From Ruminococcaceae bacterium UBA4871 (GTDB lineage Bacteria; Bacillota; Clostridia; Oscillospirales; Acutalibacteraceae), in contig DHDR01000019.1 in assembly GCA_002399445.1 (NCBI GenBank), forward strand, positions 191,808-255,807: a stretch of DNA of 64,000 nt. Direction: 5' to 3'. Every line of letters starts with the position of its first letter. The stretch's first letter is position 1. Made by a program: the position numbers and the translations under genes. Shown piece by piece: positions 50,950 to 59,159 of the stretch. The notes below the pieces were generated by a model. It had not been told where the DNA came from, ran no database searches, and saw only the letters and a list, made by a program, of their open reading frames with translations.

Positions 50950-52257
50950 TCAGCTGTTCTGGTAAATTTCCGCACTTTTCCGCAGCTTAAATCCTTCAAC
51001 CATGCTTTTAAGGGTTTCCGCCTGTCCGGAAAGTTCCTCACTGGCAGCCGCATCTTCTTCCGAAGTTGCAGAATTGGTCTGGATTACATTGGTGATATTA
51101 TCCACGCTCTGGGTAACTTTCTGCACCGCTTCAGCCTGCTGTGAAGAGGTCTCTGTAATCTTATTAATCGTCGTTACCATATTCTCGGCACCCTGCAGGG
51201 CTGTCTCCAAAGACTGTGCTGTGCTGTTGACAATCTCCGTTCCCCTCTCAACGGCAGCCGAAGCCTCCTCAATCAGTTTTGCCGTATTCTGGGATGCCTC
51301 CTGACTCTTATTGGCAAGGTTCCGCACTTCATCGGCAACTACTGCAAACCCTTTGCCTGCAGCACCTGCGCGCGCAGCTTCCACAGATGCATTCAGTGCC
51401 AAAATATTAGTCTGGAAGGCAATGTCCTGAATGGTCTTAACAATTGTGCTAATCTTATTGGATGTTTCACTAATCAGCGTCATGGCGGCAATCATGTCTT
51501 TCATCTGCTGATTGCTTTTAGACATGCAGCTGCCTAAATCCTTTGCATTCGCATTGGCTTCTTTTGCACTTTGGGCATTTTCTCCGATCTTTGTGAAAAT
51601 CTGGTCGACTGTTTCCTCCAGTTTTTGAGCAGAACTGGCCTGCTGCGTGGAACCCTGCGACAATGCCTGTGCACCTGCAGAAACCTGATTTGCTCCGCTG
51701 GCCACCTGATTGGCAGCTACGGTGATTTGGTTCATAGTATTGCTGATACCCTGCTTAATAATGCCAAGCTGCTGCCGCACCTCCATAAATTCGCCGACAT
51801 AATAGTCATCGCCCAATTGAGTATGTACCTGAAAATTTCCCTTTGACATCTCGTGCAAATTATAGGAAATATCAGAAATAATAGACTGGATATTTGCGGC
51901 TGTACGCGCCAGCATCTGATTTAACTGACCAACTTCATCATCTGCGGAATATTCAGGCTGCACACCAAAATTGCCTTTCCCCAGTTCCTTCGTCACATTC
52001 CACAGAGAATCCAGTGATCGAGAAATCACTTTCTCAGCCCTGCCACCCAGAACAATGGCAGCTGCAACGGACAGCGCAAGAAACACAATCAATACTACAA
52101 TCCATGTTTGTGCCATACTTTGTACTTCTGCCTGATCCGTGCATTGACTCATACGGTACATACCAACCATACAGGCAACCAACATAGCTGCCCCTATAAG
52201 CATAAGGCCACCCATACTATATACAATTTTTCGGGATAATTTTTTGCCTGTCTTCAT
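50950..52257 (-). CDS. Methyl-accepting chemotaxis protein without an external sensor domain
   Basis: A 435-residue chemoreceptor. Two membrane helices (about residues 10-32 and 49-70) are separated by only about 16 residues, so no extracytoplasmic ligand domain exists. A HAMP-like region spans about 70-125, a second similar segment follows, and the signalling domain has the hairpin tip DIAFQTNILALNASVEAARAGAAGKGFAVVADEVRNLA. Methylation-helix repeats flank it. It may sense through the membrane, through HAMP, or through other proteins. It lies between the PilZ and FapA genes in a motility cluster. Confidence 0.92.
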   Translation of the reverse strand: MKTGKKLSRKIVYSMGGLMLIGAAMLVACMVGMYRMSQCTDQAEVQSMAQTWIVVLIVFLALSVAAAIVLGGRAEKVISRSLDSLWNVTKELGKGNFGVQPEYSADDEVGQLNQMLARTAANIQSIISDISYNLHEMSKGNFQVHTQLGDDYYVGEFMEVRQQLGIIKQGISNTMNQITVAANQVASGANQVSAGAQALSQGSTQQASSAQKLEETVDQIFTKIGENAQSAKEANANAKDLGSCMSKSNQQMKDMIAAMTLISETSNKISTIVKTIQDIAFQTNILALNASVEAARAGAAGKGFAVVADEVRNLANKSQEASQNTAKLIEEASAAVERGTEIVNSTAQSLETALQGAENMVTTINKITETSSQQAEAVQKVTQSVDNITNVIQTNSATSEEDAAASEELSGQAETLKSMVEGFKLRKSAEIYQNS

Positions 52258-52319
52258 TTGAGAATCCTTCCTTTATAACTTTCGTTCTTAAAATATATAA
52301 TTTTCAGAGAAAATCTCTC

Positions 52320-54089
52320 TTAGAATTTACCGAGTTGTAAATCATTATCCCCCTGAAACACCAAACACTGTTCCTCAACATCTTTACAAACACGTGTCAT
52401 TCCATGAATCCGCAGAACCGCAATCGGATATAATTTTTCGATTTTCATTTTTGCTTTTCCGATTTGTTTCTCTTGTTCCATAATATTGTCCATCTGCTGC
52501 TGAAGCTTTTTCAATTTGATTTGAAAAATAGAAAGCCGAAAAGAAATCCCTTCGATGGCTTTTTTAATTTCGGGATCTTCTTTCCCCTCTTGCAGTAGAT
52601 CTCTCTGTTTTTCAGCTGTCTGCGTCTTTAAACGCATTGTCTTACAGTCGTTCGCTATTTTTGTTTTAAAGGCTGTAAACTCCGGCGTCGGTTCAAGGTT
52701 AAGCCTTGTAACGATGCCACGCTCATTGCCAACAACTCTAGCCTGAATGCCAGTCATGGCGGTCACAGAGCCGCCGGCAATAGCGCCCTGCCCGGATTCC
52801 ACCATTACAGACCTGCCACAAACAATTGTTGAATTAATAATGCTGTCTGCATAGGCACTGCCGCCTGCCTTTGCAAAAGCATTTTCAATATAGCGGCACT
52901 TTATGTCTTTGCCTGCTTCCAAATGGCCTTTATTATTACCGTTAATGCCATTGCCAACAAACAGATTTTTTCCGGCAATCACAGTACCCGCACCAATACT
53001 GCCAGAAATGTTGATGTCTCCAGTTGCTTTGACCCAAAAATCATCCCGCACATTGCCGCGCACAAAAACATTTCCCTTTACATCAATGTTTCCGGTAGAA
53101 AGGTCCACATCATTTTCAATGGTTATAACATCTGTAACATGGTATTTACCATCTTCATAAAAAATCTGACCATCATTTTGCGCAAGAAGCTCGGTACCAT
53201 TTTCAGATAGATAAGTACCTGAGCCTTTTGGAAGTGCTGGCATTTTTCCTTCCTGTGCAGGAATTTTTTCGCCAAGGACTGTCATGCCAGATTCGCCCTT
53301 GGTTGCCTGAATAACTTTGCAGATGATTTCATCTTTCTCCACATGCACAAGCCAGTTTAAATCTCTGTAATTAACGATGTCATGATTGGTTGTCATCACA
53401 GGTGTTCCAACCGTATGCGGAATAACCTCTTCAATTTTTCCGTCCCGGCCTCGCTTCGGTTCTTTCCCTTTTGCAATTTGTGTGAGCAGCATGCAGCTTT
53501 CCGGTTCTGTGAGGCGGAGCACTGCTTGATGATCAATTCCAAAAGTTACATGCGCATCCAGCAGTGCCTTTTGGATGTCTGCTTCTGCAACAGACGTTCC
53601 TCCCCGCAGCGGCGGCAATATAAAGGCCCACGCGATTGTTTGATCCTTAGAAATGAAAATATTTACTTTGCCAAAAATTTTGGGCGGCGGGTTTATTTGT
53701 TCCGTTATTTCAACACTGAGCAGCGTTGACTCCATATCCTGATTCAATTGGCAAAACGCGGAAGAAGTTTCTTCATTCAATGGAGCAGAGGTATCCAAAT
53801 AGCTTTCCAAAGCCGGCCGCTTATTTCCCCAGCCTTTTTCCTGTCTCCAAATATTATAAAATTTTTGCAAATTTGCAATATCTGGTGCTGGAAATACTGC
53901 CGTATTTTTTTTGTCCTCATGGACCTCATCCTCATGCAAATGAAATGAAGTTTCCACTTTTTCTTGGGGAGGAAGATTCGCTTTTTTCTCTTCTTCCTCT
54001 TTTCTGCGTCCGGAAAACTTTTGATACAGAGACCAAAGCAAACTCTTTTTGCTGTCTGGATCATTGTTTTCCTTTGCTTGTTCTTTCAT
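52320..54089 (-). CDS. FapA/DUF342 domain protein (flagellar assembly protein A type)
   Basis: About 589 residues. A charged N-terminal part (KEEEEKKANLPPQEK) is followed by the FapA N-terminal domain and the long DUF342 repetitive beta-helix-like region (GSGTYLSENGTELLAQNDGQ, IENDVDLSTGNIDVKGNVFVRGNV, INISGSIGAGTVIAGKNLFV, IKCRYIENAFAKAGGS, GGSVTAMTGIQARVVGNERG). A coiled coil spans about 470-560. The family is found with polar-flagellum genes; its role in assembly is not settled. TGGAGG lies close before the ATG at 54089. Confidence 0.85.
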   Translation of the reverse strand: MKEQAKENNDPDSKKSLLWSLYQKFSGRRKEEEEKKANLPPQEKVETSFHLHEDEVHEDKKNTAVFPAPDIANLQKFYNIWRQEKGWGNKRPALESYLDTSAPLNEETSSAFCQLNQDMESTLLSVEITEQINPPPKIFGKVNIFISKDQTIAWAFILPPLRGGTSVAEADIQKALLDAHVTFGIDHQAVLRLTEPESCMLLTQIAKGKEPKRGRDGKIEEVIPHTVGTPVMTTNHDIVNYRDLNWLVHVEKDEIICKVIQATKGESGMTVLGEKIPAQEGKMPALPKGSGTYLSENGTELLAQNDGQIFYEDGKYHVTDVITIENDVDLSTGNIDVKGNVFVRGNVRDDFWVKATGDINISGSIGAGTVIAGKNLFVGNGINGNNKGHLEAGKDIKCRYIENAFAKAGGSAYADSIINSTIVCGRSVMVESGQGAIAGGSVTAMTGIQARVVGNERGIVTRLNLEPTPEFTAFKTKIANDCKTMRLKTQTAEKQRDLLQEGKEDPEIKKAIEGISFRLSIFQIKLKKLQQQMDNIMEQEKQIGKAKMKIEKLYPIAVLRIHGMTRVCKDVEEQCLVFQGDNDLQLGKF

Positions 54090-54113
54090 AATTTTCACCT
54101 CCACACAGCGCAA

Positions 54114-54361
54114 AATACAAATCTTCCAGTGCTTGGTTTAGAGTATCATTTTAGAGGAAGTAATGAGAATAATAAAAAGATTGTTACTGTGTATATTATA
54201 CAGCAGGATTCTCCCAACGTCCACATGTTTTTGCAAAAAAATCGTTGAACCTTTTGTTAAACCTTTTTAAAATATATGTATATATAAATTTTATTTCAAT
54301 ATTTATGCATATCATCCTGTAATCTACAATTTAGAAATCTTTACCTCACTTTTACATAAAA
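54114..54361. other. AT-rich gap upstream of fapA, no gene seen
   Basis: About 250 bases of AT-rich DNA between fapA and the terminator of the next gene. Short open frames exist but have no ribosome binding site or family resemblance. Promoters for fapA must lie here, but I could not pick a convincing one. Confidence 0.5.
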
Positions 54362-54397
54362 GTGCCCCGATTTTTACTAAAATAAAAATCGGGGCAC
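54362..54397 (-). terminator. Terminator after the unrecognised 197-residue protein gene
   Basis: A 14-bp stem GTGCCCCGATTTTT/AAAAATCGGGGCAC with an 8-base loop, followed on the minus strand by TTTTATG, 17 bases after the stop. Confidence 0.92.
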
Positions 54398-54413
54398 CTG
54401 AATGATTTTCTTA

Positions 54414-55007
54414 TTATGCCAACAAATTCATTGCCACAGCTGCTGTCTGCATTTGTGGAATCATACAATTCTGCACTTGCAGATAACGCTGCACACCAGT
54501 CGACAGGGTATCCTGAGAAACAGCATTTTCTTTCTTTGCAGCATTTTCCAAATGTTGTTGAAAAGTTGATGTGCTTTTAGAATTTGCTATCTTGCCGGAA
54601 GAAGCAGCCGTGCCGTCTGCCGCAGGCGGTGCAGCAGAGACTGGATATACCGCTGTCACATCCTGCGGAATCTCTTGTTGCACAGATTGAATCGGACTGC
54701 GAACTGCAGGCTGTGCTGCTATGGCAGCAAAGTCCGAAGAAGCCAAAGCAGTTCCATAACTCAGCGAAGAACTTCCTTCCTGTTGTGCAAGAAGCTGCTG
54801 TGCATGTGCACTCAACTGAATTTTATCTGCTGTTAATGCAGAACTGCCGGAAACACGGGCTGCCGGTTCTACTGCAGTTTCCGTTAGGCTAACCGGTTGA
54901 ACTTGCTGCACTGGCCCATCCGTCCGCACACGGCGAAGCTGCTGCATGCGGGCAGCATTCAAACGAACGTTATCATCATAATTCACCCTATTCACCTGCA
55001 TACTCAT
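54414..55007 (-). CDS. Unrecognised Ala/Gln/Ser-rich protein next to flagellar genes
   Basis: About 197 residues, mostly low complexity, no signal peptide, no membrane segment. The N-terminus MSMQVNRVNYDDNVRLNAARMQQLRR is basic; residues about 60-80 read ALTADKIQLSAHAQQLLAQQ, which resembles the DxVxLSxxAQ core of FlgM anti-sigma factors; the C-terminus is helical (TFQQHLENAAKKENAV ... QRYLQVQNCMIPQMQ ... AVAMNLLA). The ATG at 55007 has GGGAGG upstream. Own terminator. I do not recognise the family; a flagellum-linked role is a guess from position and the short motif. Confidence 0.6.
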   Translation of the reverse strand: MSMQVNRVNYDDNVRLNAARMQQLRRVRTDGPVQQVQPVSLTETAVEPAARVSGSSALTADKIQLSAHAQQLLAQQEGSSSLSYGTALASSDFAAIAAQPAVRSPIQSVQQEIPQDVTAVYPVSAAPPAADGTAASSGKIANSKSTSTFQQHLENAAKKENAVSQDTLSTGVQRYLQVQNCMIPQMQTAAVAMNLLA

Positions 55008-55172
55008 AGAAAAGGCCTCCCTTCTCAGCAACAATTCTAAAATTTTCGCTATCTCATATTTTCTTATAGACTCTATTATTAAAATATCACTTTTTTTGCT
55101 AAAATAATCCGTTTATAGAAAAATAAAAGAATTTTAATGAAAATTTTCACAATTGGCTCACAAATTCTCCGG

Positions 55173-55907
55173 CTAAAGAATCTTATCCAGAAAATCCTGC
55201 AGACGTTGTGTTTTGGGATGGGTAAAAAAAGTTTCCGGGTCGGCCTGCTCCAAGATGGTACCTCCATCCATGAAAAGGACGCGTGTGCCCACTTCACGAG
55301 CAAAAGCCATCTCATGTGTAACGACAACCATTGTCATCCCGTCATTTGCCAGTTCTTTCATGACTTTTAACACTTCACCAACCATCTCAGGGTCGAGGGC
55401 ACTGGTCGGCTCATCAAACAACATCACATCCGGTTCCATCGCCATTGCACGCACAATCGCAATACGCTGTTTTTGGCCACCGGAAAGCTGGCCCGGGTAA
55501 GCCCCCGCTTTATCCGAAAGTCCAACACGTTCAAGGAGAGACATGGCCTGTTCATCTGCCTGCTGCTGGGTTTTCAGTTTCAGTGTCACCGGTGCCAGTG
55601 TGATATTTTGCCGCACCGTCAAATGCGGAAATAAATTAAAGTGCTGAAAAACCATGCCAATCTTCCGGCGAAGCAAATCCACATCACATTGCGGTGTATT
55701 GATCTGCTGCCCTTCAAACCAGATTTCCCCGTCGGTCGGCTTTTCCAGTAGATTCAAGCAGCGCAGGAACGTACTCTTCCCGGAACCGGAAGGACCGACA
55801 ACAACAACCTTTTCGCCTTTTTCAATCTGCTGATCAATTCCTTTGAGAACCTCAATGGTCCCATTTTGCGTATGAAAACTTTTATGCAGATTCTTAACGG
55901 TTATCAT
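55173..55907 (-). CDS. Polar amino-acid ABC importer ATPase (GlnQ/ArtM type)
   Basis: About 244 residues with Walker A VGPSGSGKSTFLRCLN, Q-loop VFQHFNLFPHLTV, signature LSGGQKQRIAIVRA, Walker B VMLFDEPTSALDPE and switch His VTHEMAFA. All are characteristic of the glutamine/arginine/cystine importer ATPases. The ATG at 55907 has GAGGAGG about 11 bases upstream and overlaps the permease end by 14 bases. Last gene of the SBP-permease-ATPase operon. Confidence 0.94.
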   Translation of the reverse strand: MITVKNLHKSFHTQNGTIEVLKGIDQQIEKGEKVVVVGPSGSGKSTFLRCLNLLEKPTDGEIWFEGQQINTPQCDVDLLRRKIGMVFQHFNLFPHLTVRQNITLAPVTLKLKTQQQADEQAMSLLERVGLSDKAGAYPGQLSGGQKQRIAIVRAMAMEPDVMLFDEPTSALDPEMVGEVLKVMKELANDGMTMVVVTHEMAFAREVGTRVLFMDGGTILEQADPETFFTHPKTQRLQDFLDKIL

Positions 55908-56625
55908 TCCTGTGCAGCCTCCTCTCAAACTTGGTCAGCAGTGCTGACATCCCAATCACGATGACTAGATAGACTGCTGCCGTTGTCAGCAGCGGCGTAT
56001 AAGGCAGGAATGTGATACTGCGGATAATATCACCACTCTTGGTCAGGTCCTGAATACCAATATAACCGGCAACTGATGTTTCCTTAAGCAGAGAGATAAA
56101 CTCGTTGCCGATGGCCGGCAACACATTTTTCAATGCCTGTGGAAAGACAATTTTCACCATAGTCGTGCGTTCACTCAGCCCCAACGAACGTCCTGCTTCT
56201 ATCTGACCGTGGTCCACCGATTGAATGCCGCTGCGAATCACCTCAGCGACATAGGCACCAGAGTTGATTCCAAAAGCTAAAATTGCTGTTCCAACATCGC
56301 TGATAGGCGTTCCTACAACAATGATATAATACATAATCAGCAACTGTACAACCACAGGTGTCCCGCGAATCACGGTGAGATACAAGTTGGCAATTCCATT
56401 GAGCACCCTGAGCTTTTGGGGATTGTTGATATGCGCAATACGAATCAGCGCCACCAATGTACCCAGCACCACACCAATCAGCACCGCAAAAACAGTGATG
56501 ACTAAAGTGTTGCCCAAACCCGTTAAAATGTATTGATAACGGTTATCCTGTACAAAGCATTGATAAAACTGCCCCGAAAGTCCTGAAAAAAAAGACGCTG
56601 AAGCTGCTGTGGAAATTGGCTGCAT
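55894..56625 (-). CDS. Polar amino-acid ABC importer permease (HisM/GlnP type)
   Basis: A 243-residue membrane protein. Its helices include ILTGLGNTLVITVFAVLIGVVLGTLVALIRI and the EAA-like loop EAGRSLGLSERTTMVKIVFPQALKNVLPAIGNEFISLLKETSV, the hallmark of HAAT-family permeases. A single permease gene implies a homodimer. TAGGAGG lies just before the ATG. It is separated from the binding-protein gene by a stem-loop that probably lowers its expression. Confidence 0.93.
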   Translation of the reverse strand: MQPISTAASASFFSGLSGQFYQCFVQDNRYQYILTGLGNTLVITVFAVLIGVVLGTLVALIRIAHINNPQKLRVLNGIANLYLTVIRGTPVVVQLLIMYYIIVVGTPISDVGTAILAFGINSGAYVAEVIRSGIQSVDHGQIEAGRSLGLSERTTMVKIVFPQALKNVLPAIGNEFISLLKETSVAGYIGIQDLTKSGDIIRSITFLPYTPLLTTAAVYLVIVIGMSALLTKFERRLHRNDNR

Positions 56626-56650
56626 GGATACCTCCTAAACTAATCGAAAA

Positions 56651-56686
56651 AGCAGAGGGGCACATGTTTTCCCACTCCGCTCTGCT
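56651..56686 (-). terminator. Stem-loop between the binding-protein and permease genes
   Basis: AGCAGAG pairs with CTCTGCT, with further GGAG/CCCC-type inner pairing, followed on the minus strand by TTTTCG. Such a partial terminator between an abundant binding protein and its permease typically adjusts their ratio. Confidence 0.6.
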
Positions 56687-56695
56687 GTCTTTGTT

Positions 56696-57517
56696 TTAGT
56701 CACTGTTTTCCAGATTGGATTTATACTTGGCGACAATTTTGTCCAGCTCTCCATTGGACTTCATTTCTTTAATGACACCGTTTATCGTATTCAGCAAGCT
56801 GGTATTTCCTTTTTTAACTGCAACAGCATAATGTTCCACTGTCAAAGCGTCTGAAAGCTTTGTAATCTTTCCAACATTCTTAGATACGAATTTACGCGCC
56901 GGGTAATCATCGATGACCACAGCATCTACACGACCGGAAATTAAATCAGAGACAGCATCGGAACCTTTATTGTAACGCTTGATAGAACCAACTTTAATAT
57001 CGCTGGTATGCTTTTCGTCCGTACAATAATCGTCGCCAGTTGTCCCCTGCTGCACACCGACTTTTTTCCCGTTCAAATCCTTGCGTGACTTGATGGCACT
57101 TCCTTTTCTCACAATAATGGACTGCGTTGCATCAAAGTACGGAACAGAAAAATCAACATTTTTTTTGCGGTCCGCATTTTCAGTCATGCCAGCTGCAACA
57201 AAATCACATTTTCCGGACTGCAGCTCTGTAATAAGAGCAGAAAAATCCACATCCCGGACTTGCAGCTTTTTCCCCAGCTTTGCAGCAATTTTATTGGAAA
57301 GCTCGACATCAATTCCAACAATCTTGCCACCAGCTTTATATTCAAATGGTTCAAATTCTGCATTGGTAGACATGGTCACGGTACTCCCAGATGCACTCGC
57401 TGCATTCGCAGAAGTGTTGGTGTTTCCAGTGCTTCCGGACGGATTGGCACAAGCTGCCATAGGCAGCAGCATCGCAACAGAAACAACTGCCGCAAAAACA
57501 TTTTTCATTTTTCGCAT
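56696..57517 (-). CDS. Amino-acid ABC importer binding lipoprotein
   Basis: About 273 residues. The lipoprotein signal ends LPMAACANPSG with Cys as first mature residue; a Ser/Asn/Thr/Ala linker follows. The family-3 binding domain shows EFEPFEYKAGGKIVGIDVELSNKIA, MTENADRKKNVDFSVPYFDA and GKKVGVQQGTTGDDY. Its amino-acid class is not decidable from these blocks. The ATG at 57517 has AAGGAG upstream. It is first in the importer operon, behind a promoter and a leader hairpin. Confidence 0.92.
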   Translation of the reverse strand: MRKMKNVFAAVVSVAMLLPMAACANPSGSTGNTNTSANAASASGSTVTMSTNAEFEPFEYKAGGKIVGIDVELSNKIAAKLGKKLQVRDVDFSALITELQSGKCDFVAAGMTENADRKKNVDFSVPYFDATQSIIVRKGSAIKSRKDLNGKKVGVQQGTTGDDYCTDEKHTSDIKVGSIKRYNKGSDAVSDLISGRVDAVVIDDYPARKFVSKNVGKITKLSDALTVEHYAVAVKKGNTSLLNTINGVIKEMKSNGELDKIVAKYKSNLENSD

Positions 57518-57599
57518 ATGACATTTCTCCTTCATCATCAATTGCTGTGACAAAAAGCCATAAATTTGTGTCAGGAAATCAAAGTTCCCACATGAAAAG

Positions 57600-57626
57600 G
57601 CGTCAGCAACGCAGAGTCGCTGACGT
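57600..57626 (-). promoter_or_regulatory. Leader hairpin of the amino-acid importer mRNA
   Basis: CGTCAGC pairs with GCTGACG (plus a G-T pair) around an 11-base loop, in the leader between the promoter and the binding-protein start, followed on the minus strand by CCTTTTC. It could be an attenuator or an mRNA-stabilising stem. No recognised riboswitch. Confidence 0.5.
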
Positions 57627-57646
57627 CTTCGTTCTGAAACGATTTT

Positions 57647-57675
57647 ATTGTAGCATAGTGTTAAATTAAAAGCAA
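57647..57675 (-). promoter_or_regulatory. Promoter of the amino-acid importer operon
   Basis: TTGCTT and TACAAT with 17-base spacing on the minus strand, about 130 bases before the binding-protein start. The rest of this 372-base gap up to the alcohol dehydrogenase stop shows no gene. Confidence 0.55.
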
Positions 57676-57889
57676 GGCTAAAATTTATATTTTTTCATTT
57701 TTTATACATTTTTCAGCCGCGCGATAGCTAAAACAGCCTGATTTTCTCATTTTCGCATCAACCTCTTCTGTCTTATAAAAGAAGATATGAAAAATTATGC
57801 AAGTTGTTCGGCAGATTCGTATGTACTGAACGGTTTTTCAGAAAGGCATTTGCTGTTCTGTTCTATTTGTGTCTGCCAGCCTCAACTCA

Positions 57890-59074
57890 TCAGTAATTCG
57901 CATTTTGATAAATCGTATACGCGGCCGGAATATCTAATTTACAGAAAGTTCCGACTGTCCGCGTACCACCAAACATGCAGTCGAAGGCAAGTTGGTGCAG
58001 GACTTCATCTGGCTGAATCCCCACCCCTCTCAGTTCAGAAAAGCAAGTCGGCATATCAAGGGAACGGAAAAACTGAACTGTCAGCTCAATCCCATTCTTT
58101 GCTTTTTCCGCGACTGTACCAGTTTGCACACCAAGCACCTTTTCCGCATAGCGTGCAAAGCGTTCTGGTGCACTTGGCATAACGTAATTTGCCCAAGAAC
58201 CCCACACAGCCGAGAGCGTTGCTCCGTGAGTTGCATCAAACATCGCACTCAATGCATGCCCAAGCTGGTGAACCGAAAAGTCCTTTTCATTTCCAAGGCC
58301 TGTCAAGTTATTGTGTGAAATGCTGCCGCACCACATCAGTTCACTCATGGCATCATAATTTTGCTGATTGTGATGGGCAGCATGGCCATTGCGGATAATG
58401 ACACGCATAACCGCTTCCGCAATCTCATCAGTCAACTGATTATTGCGGTCAACCGTAAAATATCGATCCAATGTATGCATCAGCATATCGGTAATTCCGC
58501 AGGAAAGCTGAAACGGCGGTAAGGTATAGGTCAGCTCCGGATTCATAATGGCAAAAACCGGACGGTTATAATCGGTATTTAAGCCGCGCTTCTGTTTATG
58601 TTCCTCATCTGTCAAAACAGCGGAATCGCTGCTCTCACTGCCTGCTGCAGGAATCGTGAGAATTGACCCAACCGGATAGGCACCGGTCACCGGCGCTTTA
58701 TGAGTCCAAAAGTCCCAAATATCTTTTCCGGGATGCGCCATCCCAATAGCAACTGCCTTTGCGGTGTCAATCACACTGCCGCCACCAACTGCCAGTACAA
58801 AATCAGCGTGGAAGTCCCTGGCACACTCCAGCGCTTTTCGAGTAAAGTCTAAACGAGGATTGGGCTTAACACCGCCTGCCGTTTTGAAAGGAAGCCCTGC
58901 ATCGCGGAGAAGATTTTCTACCCGACCAATTAAACCGCTTCGTACAGCACTTCCACCGCCGTACAGGACAAGCACACGACTGCCACCATATTCTTTGATT
59001 TTATCTGCTACTTTCGCTTCTGCATCTTTCCCAAAAACCACTTCCGTAGGACATTTGAACACAAAACTCTGCAC
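57890..59074 (-). CDS. Iron-containing alcohol dehydrogenase (BdhA/YqhD-like)
   Basis: About 394 residues of the group III, iron-dependent dehydrogenases, probably NAD(P)H-dependent reduction of butyraldehyde or other aldehydes. N-terminal PTEVVFGKDAEAKV, cofactor region VLVLYGGGSAVRSG and AVGGGSVIDTAKAVA, and the metal site with Asp in CGITDMLMHTLDRYF and His in FSVHQLGHALSAMFDATHG. The start is taken as GTG at 59074, with GAGAGG 9 bases upstream; the longer frame would start inside the aminopeptidase gene beyond a terminator. It fits a fermentative anaerobe. Confidence 0.93.
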   Translation of the reverse strand: MQSFVFKCPTEVVFGKDAEAKVADKIKEYGGSRVLVLYGGGSAVRSGLIGRVENLLRDAGLPFKTAGGVKPNPRLDFTRKALECARDFHADFVLAVGGGSVIDTAKAVAIGMAHPGKDIWDFWTHKAPVTGAYPVGSILTIPAAGSESSDSAVLTDEEHKQKRGLNTDYNRPVFAIMNPELTYTLPPFQLSCGITDMLMHTLDRYFTVDRNNQLTDEIAEAVMRVIIRNGHAAHHNQQNYDAMSELMWCGSISHNNLTGLGNEKDFSVHQLGHALSAMFDATHGATLSAVWGSWANYVMPSAPERFARYAEKVLGVQTGTVAEKAKNGIELTVQFFRSLDMPTCFSELRGVGIQPDEVLHQLAFDCMFGGTRTVGTFCKLDIPAAYTIYQNANY

Positions 59075-59102
59075 ACTCAAAAACCTCTCTTCACACAAAA
59101 AA

Positions 59103-59142
59103 CGGGCTTCACCAGTTATAACATCCACTGTTATGCAGCCCG
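59103..59142 (-). terminator. Terminator after the M18 aminopeptidase gene
   Basis: CGGGCT pairs with AGCCCG, with an imperfect inner stem, followed on the minus strand by TTTTTTGTG, 17 bases after the aminopeptidase stop. Confidence 0.75.
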
Positions 59143-59159
59143 ATAGTCTATCTCCTCCA

